NCBI GenBank assembly: GCA_027490305.1
Contig: JAIXYI010000009.1
Span: forward strand, 1 to 32,182
Direction: 5' to 3'
Source of the DNA: Flavobacteriaceae bacterium
GTDB taxonomy: Bacteria; Bacteroidota; Bacteroidia; Flavobacteriales; Flavobacteriaceae
Length of the DNA: 32,182 nt
In this document: positions 1 to 6,409 of the stretch, piece by piece
Layout of the letters: every line of letters starts with the position of its first letter
Numbering within the stretch: the first letter of the stretch is position 1
Made by a program: the position numbers and the translations under genes
The notes under the pieces: model-generated
Told to the model about the DNA's origin: nothing
The model's input: the letters and a program-made list of their open reading frames with translations, nothing else
Databases searched by the model: none

Positions 1-488
1 GAGTAAATCTTGGCACCGGCAAAAATGATGACGTTGTCGCCAATCGTCACATTGTCGCCTATAAAACTATTGGGATAAATCTTGACGTTATGACCAATTC
101 GCACGTTGTGCCCGACATAGCTGAAGCTACCAAGGTAAAAGTGATCGCCGAACGTCGCGCTTTCCGAAACGACGGCCGGTTGCTCGATACCGGTTTTATT
201 GTGCTTGACGCTATCGTAAAACTCCAGCAAACGGCTGAAAGCACCCCGTGCGTCTTCTACCTTAATAAGCGTGGTGGTAAGCGCCGATTCAGGTACGAAG
301 CTCGTGTTGACGATGGTGATGCTAGCGCCGGTCGTGTAGATGTAATTCACGTATTTCGGGTTGGCCAGGAAGGTAAGTGAGCCCTCGGTACCTTCCTCGA
401 TCTTGGCGAGTTTGTAGACCTCGGCCTTCGGGTTTCCTACCACTTCCCCTTCGAGGATGCCCGCAATTTGTTCTGCCGTGAATTTCAT
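1..488 (-). CDS. lpxD: UDP-3-O-acylglucosamine N-acyltransferase LpxD (partial, N-terminal part)
   Basis: This enzyme adds the second hydroxyacyl chain to UDP-acylglucosamine in lipid A synthesis in the cytoplasm. The reading frame starts at the ATG at 488 and runs off the left edge, so only about 162 residues are visible. The N-terminal part begins MKFTAEQIAGILEGEVVGNP, typical of the LpxD uridine-binding domain, and the visible end is a left-handed beta-helix of hexapeptide repeats (IGHNVKIYPNSFIGDNVTIG). It lies 95 bases downstream of an HD phosphohydrolase gene on the same strand, an arrangement I recall from other flavobacteria, where lpxC-fabZ and lpxA usually follow. A -7 box at 555-562 suggests it also has its own promoter. 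Identification is by motif and context; the C-terminal catalytic region lies outside the window. Confidence 0.92.
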   Translation of the reverse strand, partial: MKFTAEQIAGILEGEVVGNPKAEVYKLAKIEEGTEGSLTFLANPKYVNYIYTTGASITIVNTSFVPESALTTTLIKVEDARGAFSRLLEFYDSVKHNKTGIEQPAVVSESATFGDHFYLGSFSYVGHNVRIGHNVKIYPNSFIGDNVTIGDNVIIFAGAKIY

Positions 489-554
489 CCGTGCTTGCTG
501 TTTTGGTCCGTTACCGCGAAAACGCCCGTTTCGGGTGCCTCCGTTTTAACCAGA

Positions 555-562
555 CAAAAATA
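555..562 (-). promoter_or_regulatory. -7 promoter box of lpxD
   Basis: On the minus strand this reads TATTTTTG, matching the Bacteroidota -7 consensus TAnnTTTG. It lies 66 bases before the lpxD ATG and just beyond the stop of the HD gene, giving lpxD a possible promoter of its own with a leader of about 60 bases. No clear -33 TTG was identified. Confidence 0.5.
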
Positions 563-583
563 TAAAAATTGGCGAACCTGCGC

Positions 584-1816
584 CTACTTTTCGACCAGCA
601 CTTTCGGGAAGCAGATATAGTACTTGGTCACCGGACGTGTCAGCGCCTTCAGGTTGAGCTGGTCAGACGCCATGATGACATCCTCTACCGTCCGGTTCTT
701 TTTGAGTATCCGGATGGGCTCGGCTTCCTTGCTGTAGGCCTGGTTGCGGATTTTTCCCTTGAAGGCAAAATAGCGCGCTTCCTCCTCTGTAACCTTCATT
801 TTTACGGCATATTCCTTTACCAAACGGTCGAGTACGTCTTTGCTGAATTTGACGTCGCTGATTTCCGTACGCGGCAAATCGCGATTCAGGATCATGAGAC
901 TAATAGTACGCAATACGAAATCGTCGTGCGACTGCCAGTTTTTCAAGGCGCAGATGATGTCGTAGTCGTCGAGTTGGGAAAACAATTGCAGCGTCGCATC
1001 ATCGAAATCGTCCACCCCGACACGGTTCTCAAGAAAGAACGCAAGTGGCCTGTTGGCGGGCACGTCGACGCCCATCCGCACCAGGTCTTTGGCCCGTTTT
1101 AGTACCTTGGCTAGCAATAATTCCGCGCCGAGACTGGTCTTGTGCAGGTAGGCCTGCCAATACATGAGGCGTCGGGCTACGAGGAATTTCTCTACCGAAT
1201 AAATTCCCTTCTCTTCCACCACCAATGTGTCATCCTCAACCGCCATCATCTGGATCAGGCGATCCGAATTGATATTTCCTTCTGCCACGCCGGTATAAAA
1301 GCTGTCGCGGCGGAGGTAATCCATCCGGTCCATATCCAACTGGCTCGAAATCAACTGCAACATGAACTTGCGCGGGTACTCGCCTTTGAAGATGCGAATA
1401 GCAAGGCTCAATTGCCCGTCAAACGCTGTATTGAGTCGCTCCATAAACAGCATCGACACTCTCTCGTGGCTGACATCCTCGGCAATGGAATGCTCCATGG
1501 CATGCGAAAACGGACCGTGTCCGATGTCGTGCAACAGGATGGCAATCAAGAGGGCGCGTTCCTCTTCCTTCGAAATATCCGTTCCCTTGAACCGCAGCGA
1601 CTCCACCGCCCGCTGCATGATGTGCATGCACCCCAACGCATGATGAAAGCGGGTGTGGTGTGCGCCCGGATAGACCAGATACGACAATCCCATTTGGGAG
1701 ATACGCCGCAACCGTTGGAAGTACGGATGCTGGATCAGGTCAAATACTAAAGTGTCGGGAATGGTGATGAAGCCGTAAATCGGATCGTTGAGAATCTTCA
1801 GCTTATTGATGGGCAC
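584..1816 (-). CDS. HD-domain phosphohydrolase
   Basis: A 410-residue cytoplasmic metal-dependent phosphohydrolase of the HD superfamily (dGTPase/YdhJ-like group). The N-terminal third carries the metal-binding signature: His residues in HTRFHHALG, the HD pair in LLHDIGHGPFSH, and a further His-rich stretch after it. The C-terminal half is helical and of unknown function. Members with similar sequence act on nucleotides, but the substrate here cannot be read from sequence. The start is a GTG at 1816, placed by the -7 box 20 bases upstream at 1836-1843. The gene is followed by lpxD on the same strand, so it may be co-transcribed with lipid A genes. I see no frameshift and the length is normal for the group. 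Confidence 0.88.
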   Translation of the reverse strand: MPINKLKILNDPIYGFITIPDTLVFDLIQHPYFQRLRRISQMGLSYLVYPGAHHTRFHHALGCMHIMQRAVESLRFKGTDISKEEERALLIAILLHDIGHGPFSHAMEHSIAEDVSHERVSMLFMERLNTAFDGQLSLAIRIFKGEYPRKFMLQLISSQLDMDRMDYLRRDSFYTGVAEGNINSDRLIQMMAVEDDTLVVEEKGIYSVEKFLVARRLMYWQAYLHKTSLGAELLLAKVLKRAKDLVRMGVDVPANRPLAFFLENRVGVDDFDDATLQLFSQLDDYDIICALKNWQSHDDFVLRTISLMILNRDLPRTEISDVKFSKDVLDRLVKEYAVKMKVTEEEARYFAFKGKIRNQAYSKEAEPIRILKKNRTVEDVIMASDQLNLKALTRPVTKYYICFPKVLVEK

Positions 1817-1835
1817 GGGTCGTCAAAGTTTTAGG

Positions 1836-1843
1836 TAAAGATA
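1836..1843 (-). promoter_or_regulatory. -7 promoter box of the HD phosphohydrolase gene
   Basis: The minus strand reads TATCTTTA, a good Bacteroidota -7 box, 20 bases before the GTG start at 1816. It is back to back with the GNAT promoter at 1891-1898, so the 86-base gap between the two start codons holds two divergent promoters. Confidence 0.65.
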
Positions 1844-1890
1844 ACCGTTCTTGCCGAATGTTGTATCGCCGGTGTCGGGCGTCCTTTTTC

Positions 1891-1898
1891 TATCTTTG
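1891..1898 (+). promoter_or_regulatory. -7 promoter box of the GNAT gene
   Basis: TATCTTTG matches TAnnTTTG exactly. Only four bases separate it from the ATG at 1903, so transcription should begin at or very near that codon. This argues against the upstream in-frame ATG at 1858, which lies before the promoter. Confidence 0.65.
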
Positions 1899-1902
1899 GG
1901 TT

Positions 1903-2451
1903 ATGGAATACCGTATGCTTGAAACTCTTCACTTGCGATTGCGCCCGTTAACCGGAGCCAAATGGCGGGAAATCCTTTTGGAATGGCCTACTCCAGATGC
2001 CCTCGCATTTCTGGGCATTGACCCGCTTACATATGAAAAAGACCGACGAAAGGCAGAAGGTGGGTTCGAGAGTTTCAATAAGAAGTTGCTGTTGTTCCAC
2101 CTGATCGATCGCACGACAGATGAAGTGGTCGGCTGGTGTGGCTACCATACCTGGTATATCGACCACGGCCGTGCCGAAATCGGCTATGTGATGACGTCGG
2201 AGGCACACCGCAAACGGGGCCTGATGGGGGAAGCGCTGGAAGCCGTCCTGGCGTTTGGATTTTCCGACCTCCAGTTGCACCGTGTGGAGGCGATGACCGC
2301 TACCTATAATGACGCGTCTAACCGTCTGTTAGCGAAATTCGGCTTTCGCTACGAAGGCCTGTTGCTTGAGCATTACCGCGTCGGCGACAAGCACGAAGAC
2401 TCCCAACTCTTTTCATTGCTGGCGTCAGAATGGAGAGATCTTCGGACATAG
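1903..2451 (+). CDS. GNAT family N-acetyltransferase
   Basis: A 182-residue acetyltransferase of the RimJ/RimL-like GNAT group (Acetyltransf_3), which transfers acetyl from acetyl-CoA to an amine; the substrate is unknown. Visible features are an N-terminal LHLRLRPLTG strand, the beta4-loop acetyl-CoA site IGYVMTSEAHRKRGLMGEAL (an R/Q-x-x-G-x-G/A variant), and the C-terminal NDASNRLLAKFGFRYEGLL signature of this family. The start was set at 1903 because the promoter box ends at 1898; an ATG at 1915 is an equally good start for a leaderless or nearly leaderless message. The gene converges on the Cys-rich peptide gene, and the two share a terminator. Confidence 0.85.
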   Translation: MEYRMLETLHLRLRPLTGAKWREILLEWPTPDALAFLGIDPLTYEKDRRKAEGGFESFNKKLLLFHLIDRTTDEVVGWCGYHTWYIDHGRAEIGYVMTSEAHRKRGLMGEALEAVLAFGFSDLQLHRVEAMTATYNDASNRLLAKFGFRYEGLLLEHYRVGDKHEDSQLFSLLASEWRDLRT

Positions 2452-2471
2452 GTCCCGATAGCCAAAAAAAA

Positions 2472-2490
2472 AGGAGGCGTCGTGCCTCCT
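2472..2490. terminator. Bidirectional hairpin terminator between GNAT and the Cys-rich peptide gene
   Basis: Arms AGGAGGC (2472-2478) and GCCTCCT (2484-2490) enclose a five-base loop. On the minus strand a run of nine Ts follows, so it is strongest for the Cys-rich peptide transcript; on the plus strand CTTTCGTTTT follows. Confidence 0.8.
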
Positions 2491-2512
2491 CTTTCGTTTT
2501 CTGCCATAAGGC

Positions 2513-2605
2513 TTATGCTCGTCCGCACCTACATTGATCACCGCAGTTGCAGTTTTCACAAGTACAGTTTGGATTTTGGCAGGAAGTGGATGATGTCGTT
2601 TTCAT
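2513..2605 (-). CDS. Small cysteine-rich (metallothionein-like) peptide
   Basis: A 30-residue open frame with an ATG at 2605 and stop at 2513. Seven of its residues are cysteine (positions 9, 14, 16, 19, 21, 25, 27), arranged as C-x4-C-x-C-x2-C-x-C-x3-C-x-C with a short MKTTSSTS lead. CxC and CxxC spacing of this density is typical of metallothioneins and other thiolate metal-binding peptides, but I cannot assign it to a named family. It has its own -7 box at 2632-2639 and ends at a strong terminator, so it looks like a discrete expressed unit. Directly upstream on the same strand are a regulator with an HMA metal-binding domain and a VIT/CCC1 metal transporter. The inferred role is metal buffering or sensing; binding is not shown by sequence alone. 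Confidence 0.7.
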   Translation of the reverse strand: MKTTSSTSCQNPNCTCENCNCGDQCRCGRA

Positions 2606-2631
2606 ACTAAAACTATTTATTTGTTATGGGA

Positions 2632-2639
2632 CAAAGGTA
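2632..2639 (-). promoter_or_regulatory. -7 promoter box of the Cys-rich peptide gene
   Basis: The minus strand reads TACCTTTG, an exact TAnnTTTG match 27 bases before the ATG at 2605. The 93-base gap between the AraC-type gene and the peptide gene therefore contains a promoter, and also room for an operator. Confidence 0.65.
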
Positions 2640-2698
2640 GACCCACGCCCGCCCGGGGATTGTATCATCAAAAGGGGAAGATGTACATAATTTTTGGA

Positions 2699-3262
2699 TT
2701 AGAGTCCGTCAATCGGACGCCGGCGTGCCGCACCCAGTTTCCGGAAGTGCGAAGGCGTCAATCCGGATACCTTTCGAAACTGCGCCGACAGGTGGTGTAC
2801 GCTGCTGAAACCCGTACGATCCGCGATTTCTGAAAACGACAATTGGTCGTAGACAATCAGTTCTTTTACTTTTTCAATGCGAAGCTCGATGAAATACTGT
2901 TCAATCGATTTCCCTTCCACGCCTGAAAAAAGGTCACTGAGGTAACTGTAATCATAGGCAATGTGCTCTTTAATAAACGTGGATAACTTCGTACGGGGTC
3001 CGTTGCCGGCGGTTTCGAGGTACGCGCCTACGATGCGCTTGATATCCACTATGAGTGCTTCCACCCTTGAGGCTACCCATTCAAAACCTGCCTGCGCGAG
3101 TTCTTCGCGGATGCCTTCGAGTGTGGCGGCATCCGGTTCTTCTGCCAGGGTCACTTCTCCAAGCGCCACCGATGCCGTGATACCCCGTTGCTGGAAGATA
3201 GCGGCTACGGATTGCACGCAGCGCGGACACACCATGTTCTTGATACGCAACGTAATCGACAT
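2699..3262 (-). CDS. AraC-type transcriptional regulator with N-terminal HMA-like metal-binding domain
   Basis: A 187-residue one-component regulator. Residues 1-70 resemble a heavy-metal-associated (HMA) fold and carry the metal-binding loop KNMVCPRCVQS (M-x-C-x-x-C). Residues 85-180 form an AraC/XylS-type double helix-turn-helix: DYSYLSDLFSGVEGKSIEQY, then the hallmark ELRIEKVKELIVYDQLSFSE and IADRTGFSSVHHLSAQFRK. The usual AraC cupin sensor is absent; the HMA domain takes its place. Such HMA-AraC proteins occur in other Bacteroidota as I recall, mostly without a known function. The start lies four bases after the stop of the VIT transporter, so the two are co-transcribed. The obvious inference is that it senses Cu, Zn, Fe or a related metal and controls this locus, including the downstream Cys-rich peptide. 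Confidence 0.85.
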   Translation of the reverse strand: MSITLRIKNMVCPRCVQSVAAIFQQRGITASVALGEVTLAEEPDAATLEGIREELAQAGFEWVASRVEALIVDIKRIVGAYLETAGNGPRTKLSTFIKEHIAYDYSYLSDLFSGVEGKSIEQYFIELRIEKVKELIVYDQLSFSEIADRTGFSSVHHLSAQFRKVSGLTPSHFRKLGAARRRPIDGL

Positions 3263-3266
3263 GAAG

Positions 3267-3968
3267 CTAAACGTTTACACCAAATAAATGTCCGACCAGG
3301 GCCGTCAGCCCCATTGCCAGCGTGCCCCAAATGGTGATCCGGGCGATGGCTTTCCCCATGTGGGAGCCGCCGGTTCGGGCCGACATAATGCCCAATAACG
3401 TCAGGAACAGGATCGAACAGGCGTACAGATAATATTCCATCCCGGAAACGGGCGCAAAAAGGGTCACCAACATGGGCAATATCCCCCCAACCGAAAACGA
3501 CGCGCCTGATGCCAGGGCGGCCTGCAACGGATTTGCTTTTGAGATTTCGTTGATACCCAGTTCATCTCGAATGTGGGCGCCCAGCGGATCGACCTCCATC
3601 AATTCAGTGGCAACCTGCAAGGCGGTTTCCTTTTTCAAACCGCGTTGTTCGTATATAGCCGCCAGGATACGGAGTTCTTCCTCTGGCATCTCTGCGATTT
3701 CCCGCTCCTCCCGCTGGATGTCGGCCCGCTCGGTATCGGTTTGCGAACTTACCGATACGTATTCCCCCGCCGCCATCGACAGCGCGCCCGCCACGAGTCC
3801 GGCAAGTGTCGCCAGCACAATCGGTTCACGGGTATCGGTAGCAGCCGCCACGCCTACTGCCATACTTGAAATTGACAATATACCGTCATTCGCGCCCAGC
3901 ACGGCGGCACGCAGCCAATTACTCCTATGTATATAGTGATTGTCGAGATAATTATCAACGGTTAGCAT
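3267..3968 (-). CDS. VIT1/CCC1 family divalent metal transporter
   Basis: A 233-residue inner-membrane protein of the VIT1/CCC1 family, which moves Fe2+ or Mn2+ across membranes, usually against a proton gradient. Recognisable pieces are the family start YIHRSNWLRAAVLGANDGIL, a first helix with SISSMAVGVAAA, GALSMAAGEYVSVSSQTD leading into an acidic cytoplasmic segment (ADIQREEREIAEMPEEE), then ANPLQAALASGASFSVGGIL and further helices at the C terminus. The acidic Glu-rich segment is the family's cytoplasmic metal-binding domain. The start was taken at the ATG at 3968 (MLTVDNYLDNHYIHRSNW), because an upstream extension to 4094 would run through the -7 box at 3989-3996. It heads an apparent operon with the HMA-AraC regulator. 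Confidence 0.92.
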   Translation of the reverse strand: MLTVDNYLDNHYIHRSNWLRAAVLGANDGILSISSMAVGVAAATDTREPIVLATLAGLVAGALSMAAGEYVSVSSQTDTERADIQREEREIAEMPEEELRILAAIYEQRGLKKETALQVATELMEVDPLGAHIRDELGINEISKANPLQAALASGASFSVGGILPMLVTLFAPVSGMEYYLYACSILFLTLLGIMSARTGGSHMGKAIARITIWGTLAMGLTALVGHLFGVNV

Positions 3969-3988
3969 ACGATGGGTTTTGTGTGCAT

Positions 3989-3996
3989 TAAAGATA
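3989..3996 (-). promoter_or_regulatory. -7 promoter box of the VIT transporter operon
   Basis: The minus strand reads TATCTTTA, 20 bases before the ATG at 3968. It fixes the short start of the VIT gene. The 240 bases between here and the PAS gene contain no other recognisable feature. Confidence 0.65.
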
Positions 3997-4233
3997 CTGG
4001 AATCGCACGTGATACGAAAATAGTAGGCCCAAAACCAGGCTTGTTCCTGCCGATTCACGATAAAACGGGGCGTTACACTGCTAAACGAAATCAAATGGGC
4101 CCGATTGCGACTCTAGTAACGGGTAAAAAGAAGAATCAGGGTCGATGTGTCGATTTTACGCTCGAAAGAGGCAAACAATCCGCGAATACAACATCCTAAA
4201 TGAGGCAAAACGATGACGTACCGCGATTTTTTC

Positions 4234-4241
4234 TATATTTA
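4234..4241 (+). promoter_or_regulatory. -7 promoter box of the PAS protein gene
   Basis: TATATTTA lies 18 bases before the ATG at 4260. It excludes the in-frame ATG at 4200, which would precede the promoter. Confidence 0.6.
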
Positions 4242-4259
4242 CGAACCAAATCGCATTAC

Positions 4260-5195
4260 ATGACCTACTACAGGCGGCTCTTTGAAGAAAGTCCCGCTCC
4301 GCTCTTCATATACGATCGCCACACGTATGCCTTCCTGGCTGTAAACGAGATGGCGCTTCGGCAATATGGCTATACGCGGTCGGAATTTCTATCACTACGT
4401 GTCGATCAGATACGACCGGAGGAAGACCGTGATGCCTTCATCGCAGCGAACGAACGCGACACCCCGCACCAATTCGACTTCGGAATATGGCGTCATGTGC
4501 GGAAAGACGGCAGCCTGTTTCATGCCCATATCTACACCAGCAACACCGTATTTGAAGGACGAGAAGCCCTCTCGGTCTGTGCGCTAAACGTTGAAGAAAA
4601 AGTGGAGGCAGAACGCGAATTAGCTCGGAAAAACGAAGAGATCCGGAGCATCCTCGAGAGCATTACCGACGGCTTCATGACACTCGACCGCGACTGGAAC
4701 ATCACCTATATCAACCATGCCGCCGAACGTATCTTACGACGCGAACGCGCGTCTGTAATGGGGCATAATATATGGGAACTCTTTCCTGAAGTGCGCAACA
4801 GTTCGTTCCACCGGCACAACAAACACGCATTAGAACACCGCGTAACGGTGCAGTTTAAAGAATACTTCGCACCGCTTGACATTTGGACCTCCGTTAACGT
4901 GTATCCCACACCCGATGGCCTGGCCGTTTACCTGGTTGATGTGACCGAGCAGGAGCGACACATGGAGCAAATCCGGCGACAAAACCAAAAGCTCAAAGAA
5001 ATCGCCCGGATCCAGTCGCATGAAGTGCGCGGACCCCTTTCGAATATCATGGGACTCACCACCCTTTTTAACGTAGACGATCCTTTTGATCCTATCAATG
5101 CCGATGTTATCACGATGGTGCGGGGCGAAGCCGAGAAACTGGATGTGATGGTACGGAAAATCAGTCGCAACGCGGGAGAAGGACCGTTTACCTGA
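4260..5195 (+). CDS. Two-PAS sensor protein with an isolated histidine-kinase H-box
   Basis: A soluble 311-residue protein. The first PAS domain is at about residues 1-115 (LFEESPAPLFIYDRHTYAFL ... VNEMALRQYGYTRSEFL) and the second at about 125-240 (ILESITDGFMTLDRDWNITY ... NHAAERILRR). A short coiled coil (QERHMEQIRRQNQKLKEIAR) joins these to a dimerisation helix with the phospho-acceptor motif IQSHEVRGPLSNIMGL, the HisKA H-box. The protein then ends about 50 residues later with no N, G1 or G2 boxes of an ATPase domain, and only 122 bases separate its stop from the next gene, so the kinase part is not hidden in another frame nearby. It cannot phosphorylate itself; it may be phosphorylated by another kinase or may dimerise with one. 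No response regulator is adjacent. Confidence 0.82.
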   Translation: MTYYRRLFEESPAPLFIYDRHTYAFLAVNEMALRQYGYTRSEFLSLRVDQIRPEEDRDAFIAANERDTPHQFDFGIWRHVRKDGSLFHAHIYTSNTVFEGREALSVCALNVEEKVEAERELARKNEEIRSILESITDGFMTLDRDWNITYINHAAERILRRERASVMGHNIWELFPEVRNSSFHRHNKHALEHRVTVQFKEYFAPLDIWTSVNVYPTPDGLAVYLVDVTEQERHMEQIRRQNQKLKEIARIQSHEVRGPLSNIMGLTTLFNVDDPFDPINADVITMVRGEAEKLDVMVRKISRNAGEGPFT

Positions 5196-5240
5196 CAACC
5201 CTGAAGGCCGCCTTTCGCGCTGGTTTCGAGAGGGATACTG

Positions 5241-5279
5241 ATTTTGACTAACATTTTGAGTGTTTTTGTTAGTCAAAAT
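5241..5279. promoter_or_regulatory. Perfect inverted repeat upstream of the photolyase-like gene; candidate operator
   Basis: Arms ATTTTGACTAAC (5241-5252) and GTTAGTCAAAAT (5268-5279) are perfectly complementary over 12 bases with a 15-base spacer. The spacer begins with another ATTTTGA, a partial direct repeat of the left arm. The right arm ends 12 bases before the -7 box at 5292, so a protein bound here would cover the -33 region. It is not followed by a T run in the plus direction and so does not look like a terminator of the PAS gene. Photolyase-cluster promoters in other bacteria are often controlled by MerR-type light sensors; whether that applies here is inference. Confidence 0.6.
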
Positions 5280-5291
5280 TACATTTCGTCG

Positions 5292-5299
5292 TATCTTTA
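5292..5299 (+). promoter_or_regulatory. -7 promoter box of the photolyase-like operon
   Basis: TATCTTTA, 18 bases before the ATG at 5318, directly downstream of the inverted repeat. Confidence 0.65.
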
Positions 5300-5317
5300 C
5301 GGCTCCATAACCGTAGC

Positions 5318-6409
5318 ATGGAAACGACACAAACCCTCAGGCAACTCCTTGATCATATCGACGCCATCAATCCGGTCCGCTACACCGAAACGCGGAGCTT
5401 TACCGATGGCTCCGTCACTGGATTATCCCCTTACATTTCGCGTGGCGTCATCTCGACCCGCCTTGTCGCACAACGGCTGTTGGCCAAGCACGACTACGCG
5501 AGTTGCAGCAAGTTGATACAGGAACTTTTATGGCGTGACTATTTCCAACGTTTGCAACAACACCGTCCGTCGTTGTATGCCGAAGCCCTCCGGCCAGGGG
5601 GCGCCACACGCCGTGGGATCCCGCTTGCGGTGATGCACGGAAAGACGGGCCTCCACGCCATCGACGACGCTATCGAAACCCTTTACCAAACCGGACGGAT
5701 GCACAACCACGTCCGGATGTACCTTGCCGCGATTTGTTGTCCGATTGCGCACTGTCATTTCGAAGCGCCCGCCCGCTGGCTGTACTACCACCTGCTCGAC
5801 GGCGATGTCGCCAGTAATTTCGGAAGCTGGCAATGGGTGGCGGGAAACCTGACGGGAAAATCGTATGTGGCCAACCAGGAGAATATTGATCGGTATACGC
5901 GTACGGCGCAACGGGGCACCTTCCTCGATATCCCTTACGAAAAACTCGGACGCGGCCTTCCCGATACGCTGACAGACGTGACAGTGCCTGTATTGGAAAC
6001 CCACCTTCCGGCAACCGAACTACCCGTCCTGAGCCGCTCGAAAGTGCTGTTATACACCCATTACAACCTCGATCCTTTATGGCATGCTGAGGAAGACGTT
6101 GACCGTGTCTTGGTTTTGGAGCCCAGCCACTTCCGGCGTTTTCCAATGGGGGAAGTCGTGCTACGTTTCGTTTTCGACCTGATGAAACAAGTCCGCGGGT
6201 TGAAGTTGTATTGCGGCGAAGTCGATGACCTGCTCCAACACCATCCGTCGGCGGAATTTACGGCGAAAGAACACCCCTTATTTGCCCATTGGAATGTGAC
6301 GTTTGAAGACCGCGACTGGATAATTCCACACGTCGACGGCTTCTTCTCGTCGTTTTCCAAATACTACCACCAATGTCAAAAACACCTACCCGAATATGAC
6401 CACGTTTAG
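5318..6409 (+). CDS. Photolyase/cryptochrome-like FAD-binding protein with apparent swapped domain order
   Basis: A 363-residue flavoprotein of the DNA photolyase/cryptochrome superfamily. The FAD-binding helical domain, normally C-terminal, is here at residues about 10-210: GLSPYISRGVIS, LIQELLWRDYF, TGRMHNHVRMY and LLDGDVASNFGSWQWVAGN are its standard cofactor-site motifs. The antenna-type alpha/beta domain that normally precedes it is absent from the N terminus. Instead residues about 225-363 look like that domain: VLLYTHYNLDPLWHAEE, DRVLVLEPSHFRRFPMGE and GLKLYCGEVDDLL follow the usual strand-helix order. I infer a circular permutation. The next gene, an SDR, overlaps it by 14 bases, so they are translationally coupled. 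Whether it repairs DNA or signals cannot be read from the sequence. Confidence 0.8.
   Translation: METTQTLRQLLDHIDAINPVRYTETRSFTDGSVTGLSPYISRGVISTRLVAQRLLAKHDYASCSKLIQELLWRDYFQRLQQHRPSLYAEALRPGGATRRGIPLAVMHGKTGLHAIDDAIETLYQTGRMHNHVRMYLAAICCPIAHCHFEAPARWLYYHLLDGDVASNFGSWQWVAGNLTGKSYVANQENIDRYTRTAQRGTFLDIPYEKLGRGLPDTLTDVTVPVLETHLPATELPVLSRSKVLLYTHYNLDPLWHAEEDVDRVLVLEPSHFRRFPMGEVVLRFVFDLMKQVRGLKLYCGEVDDLLQHHPSAEFTAKEHPLFAHWNVTFEDRDWIIPHVDGFFSSFSKYYHQCQKHLPEYDHV

Noticed and set aside
569..1750. Long plus-strand open frames opposite the HD phosphohydrolase gene
   Set aside because: They are antisense to a gene with clear HD motifs and have no recognisable family or promoter.
4200..4259. Upstream ATG extension of the PAS protein
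   Set aside because: It lies before the -7 box at 4234-4241, and the added residues are not PAS-like.
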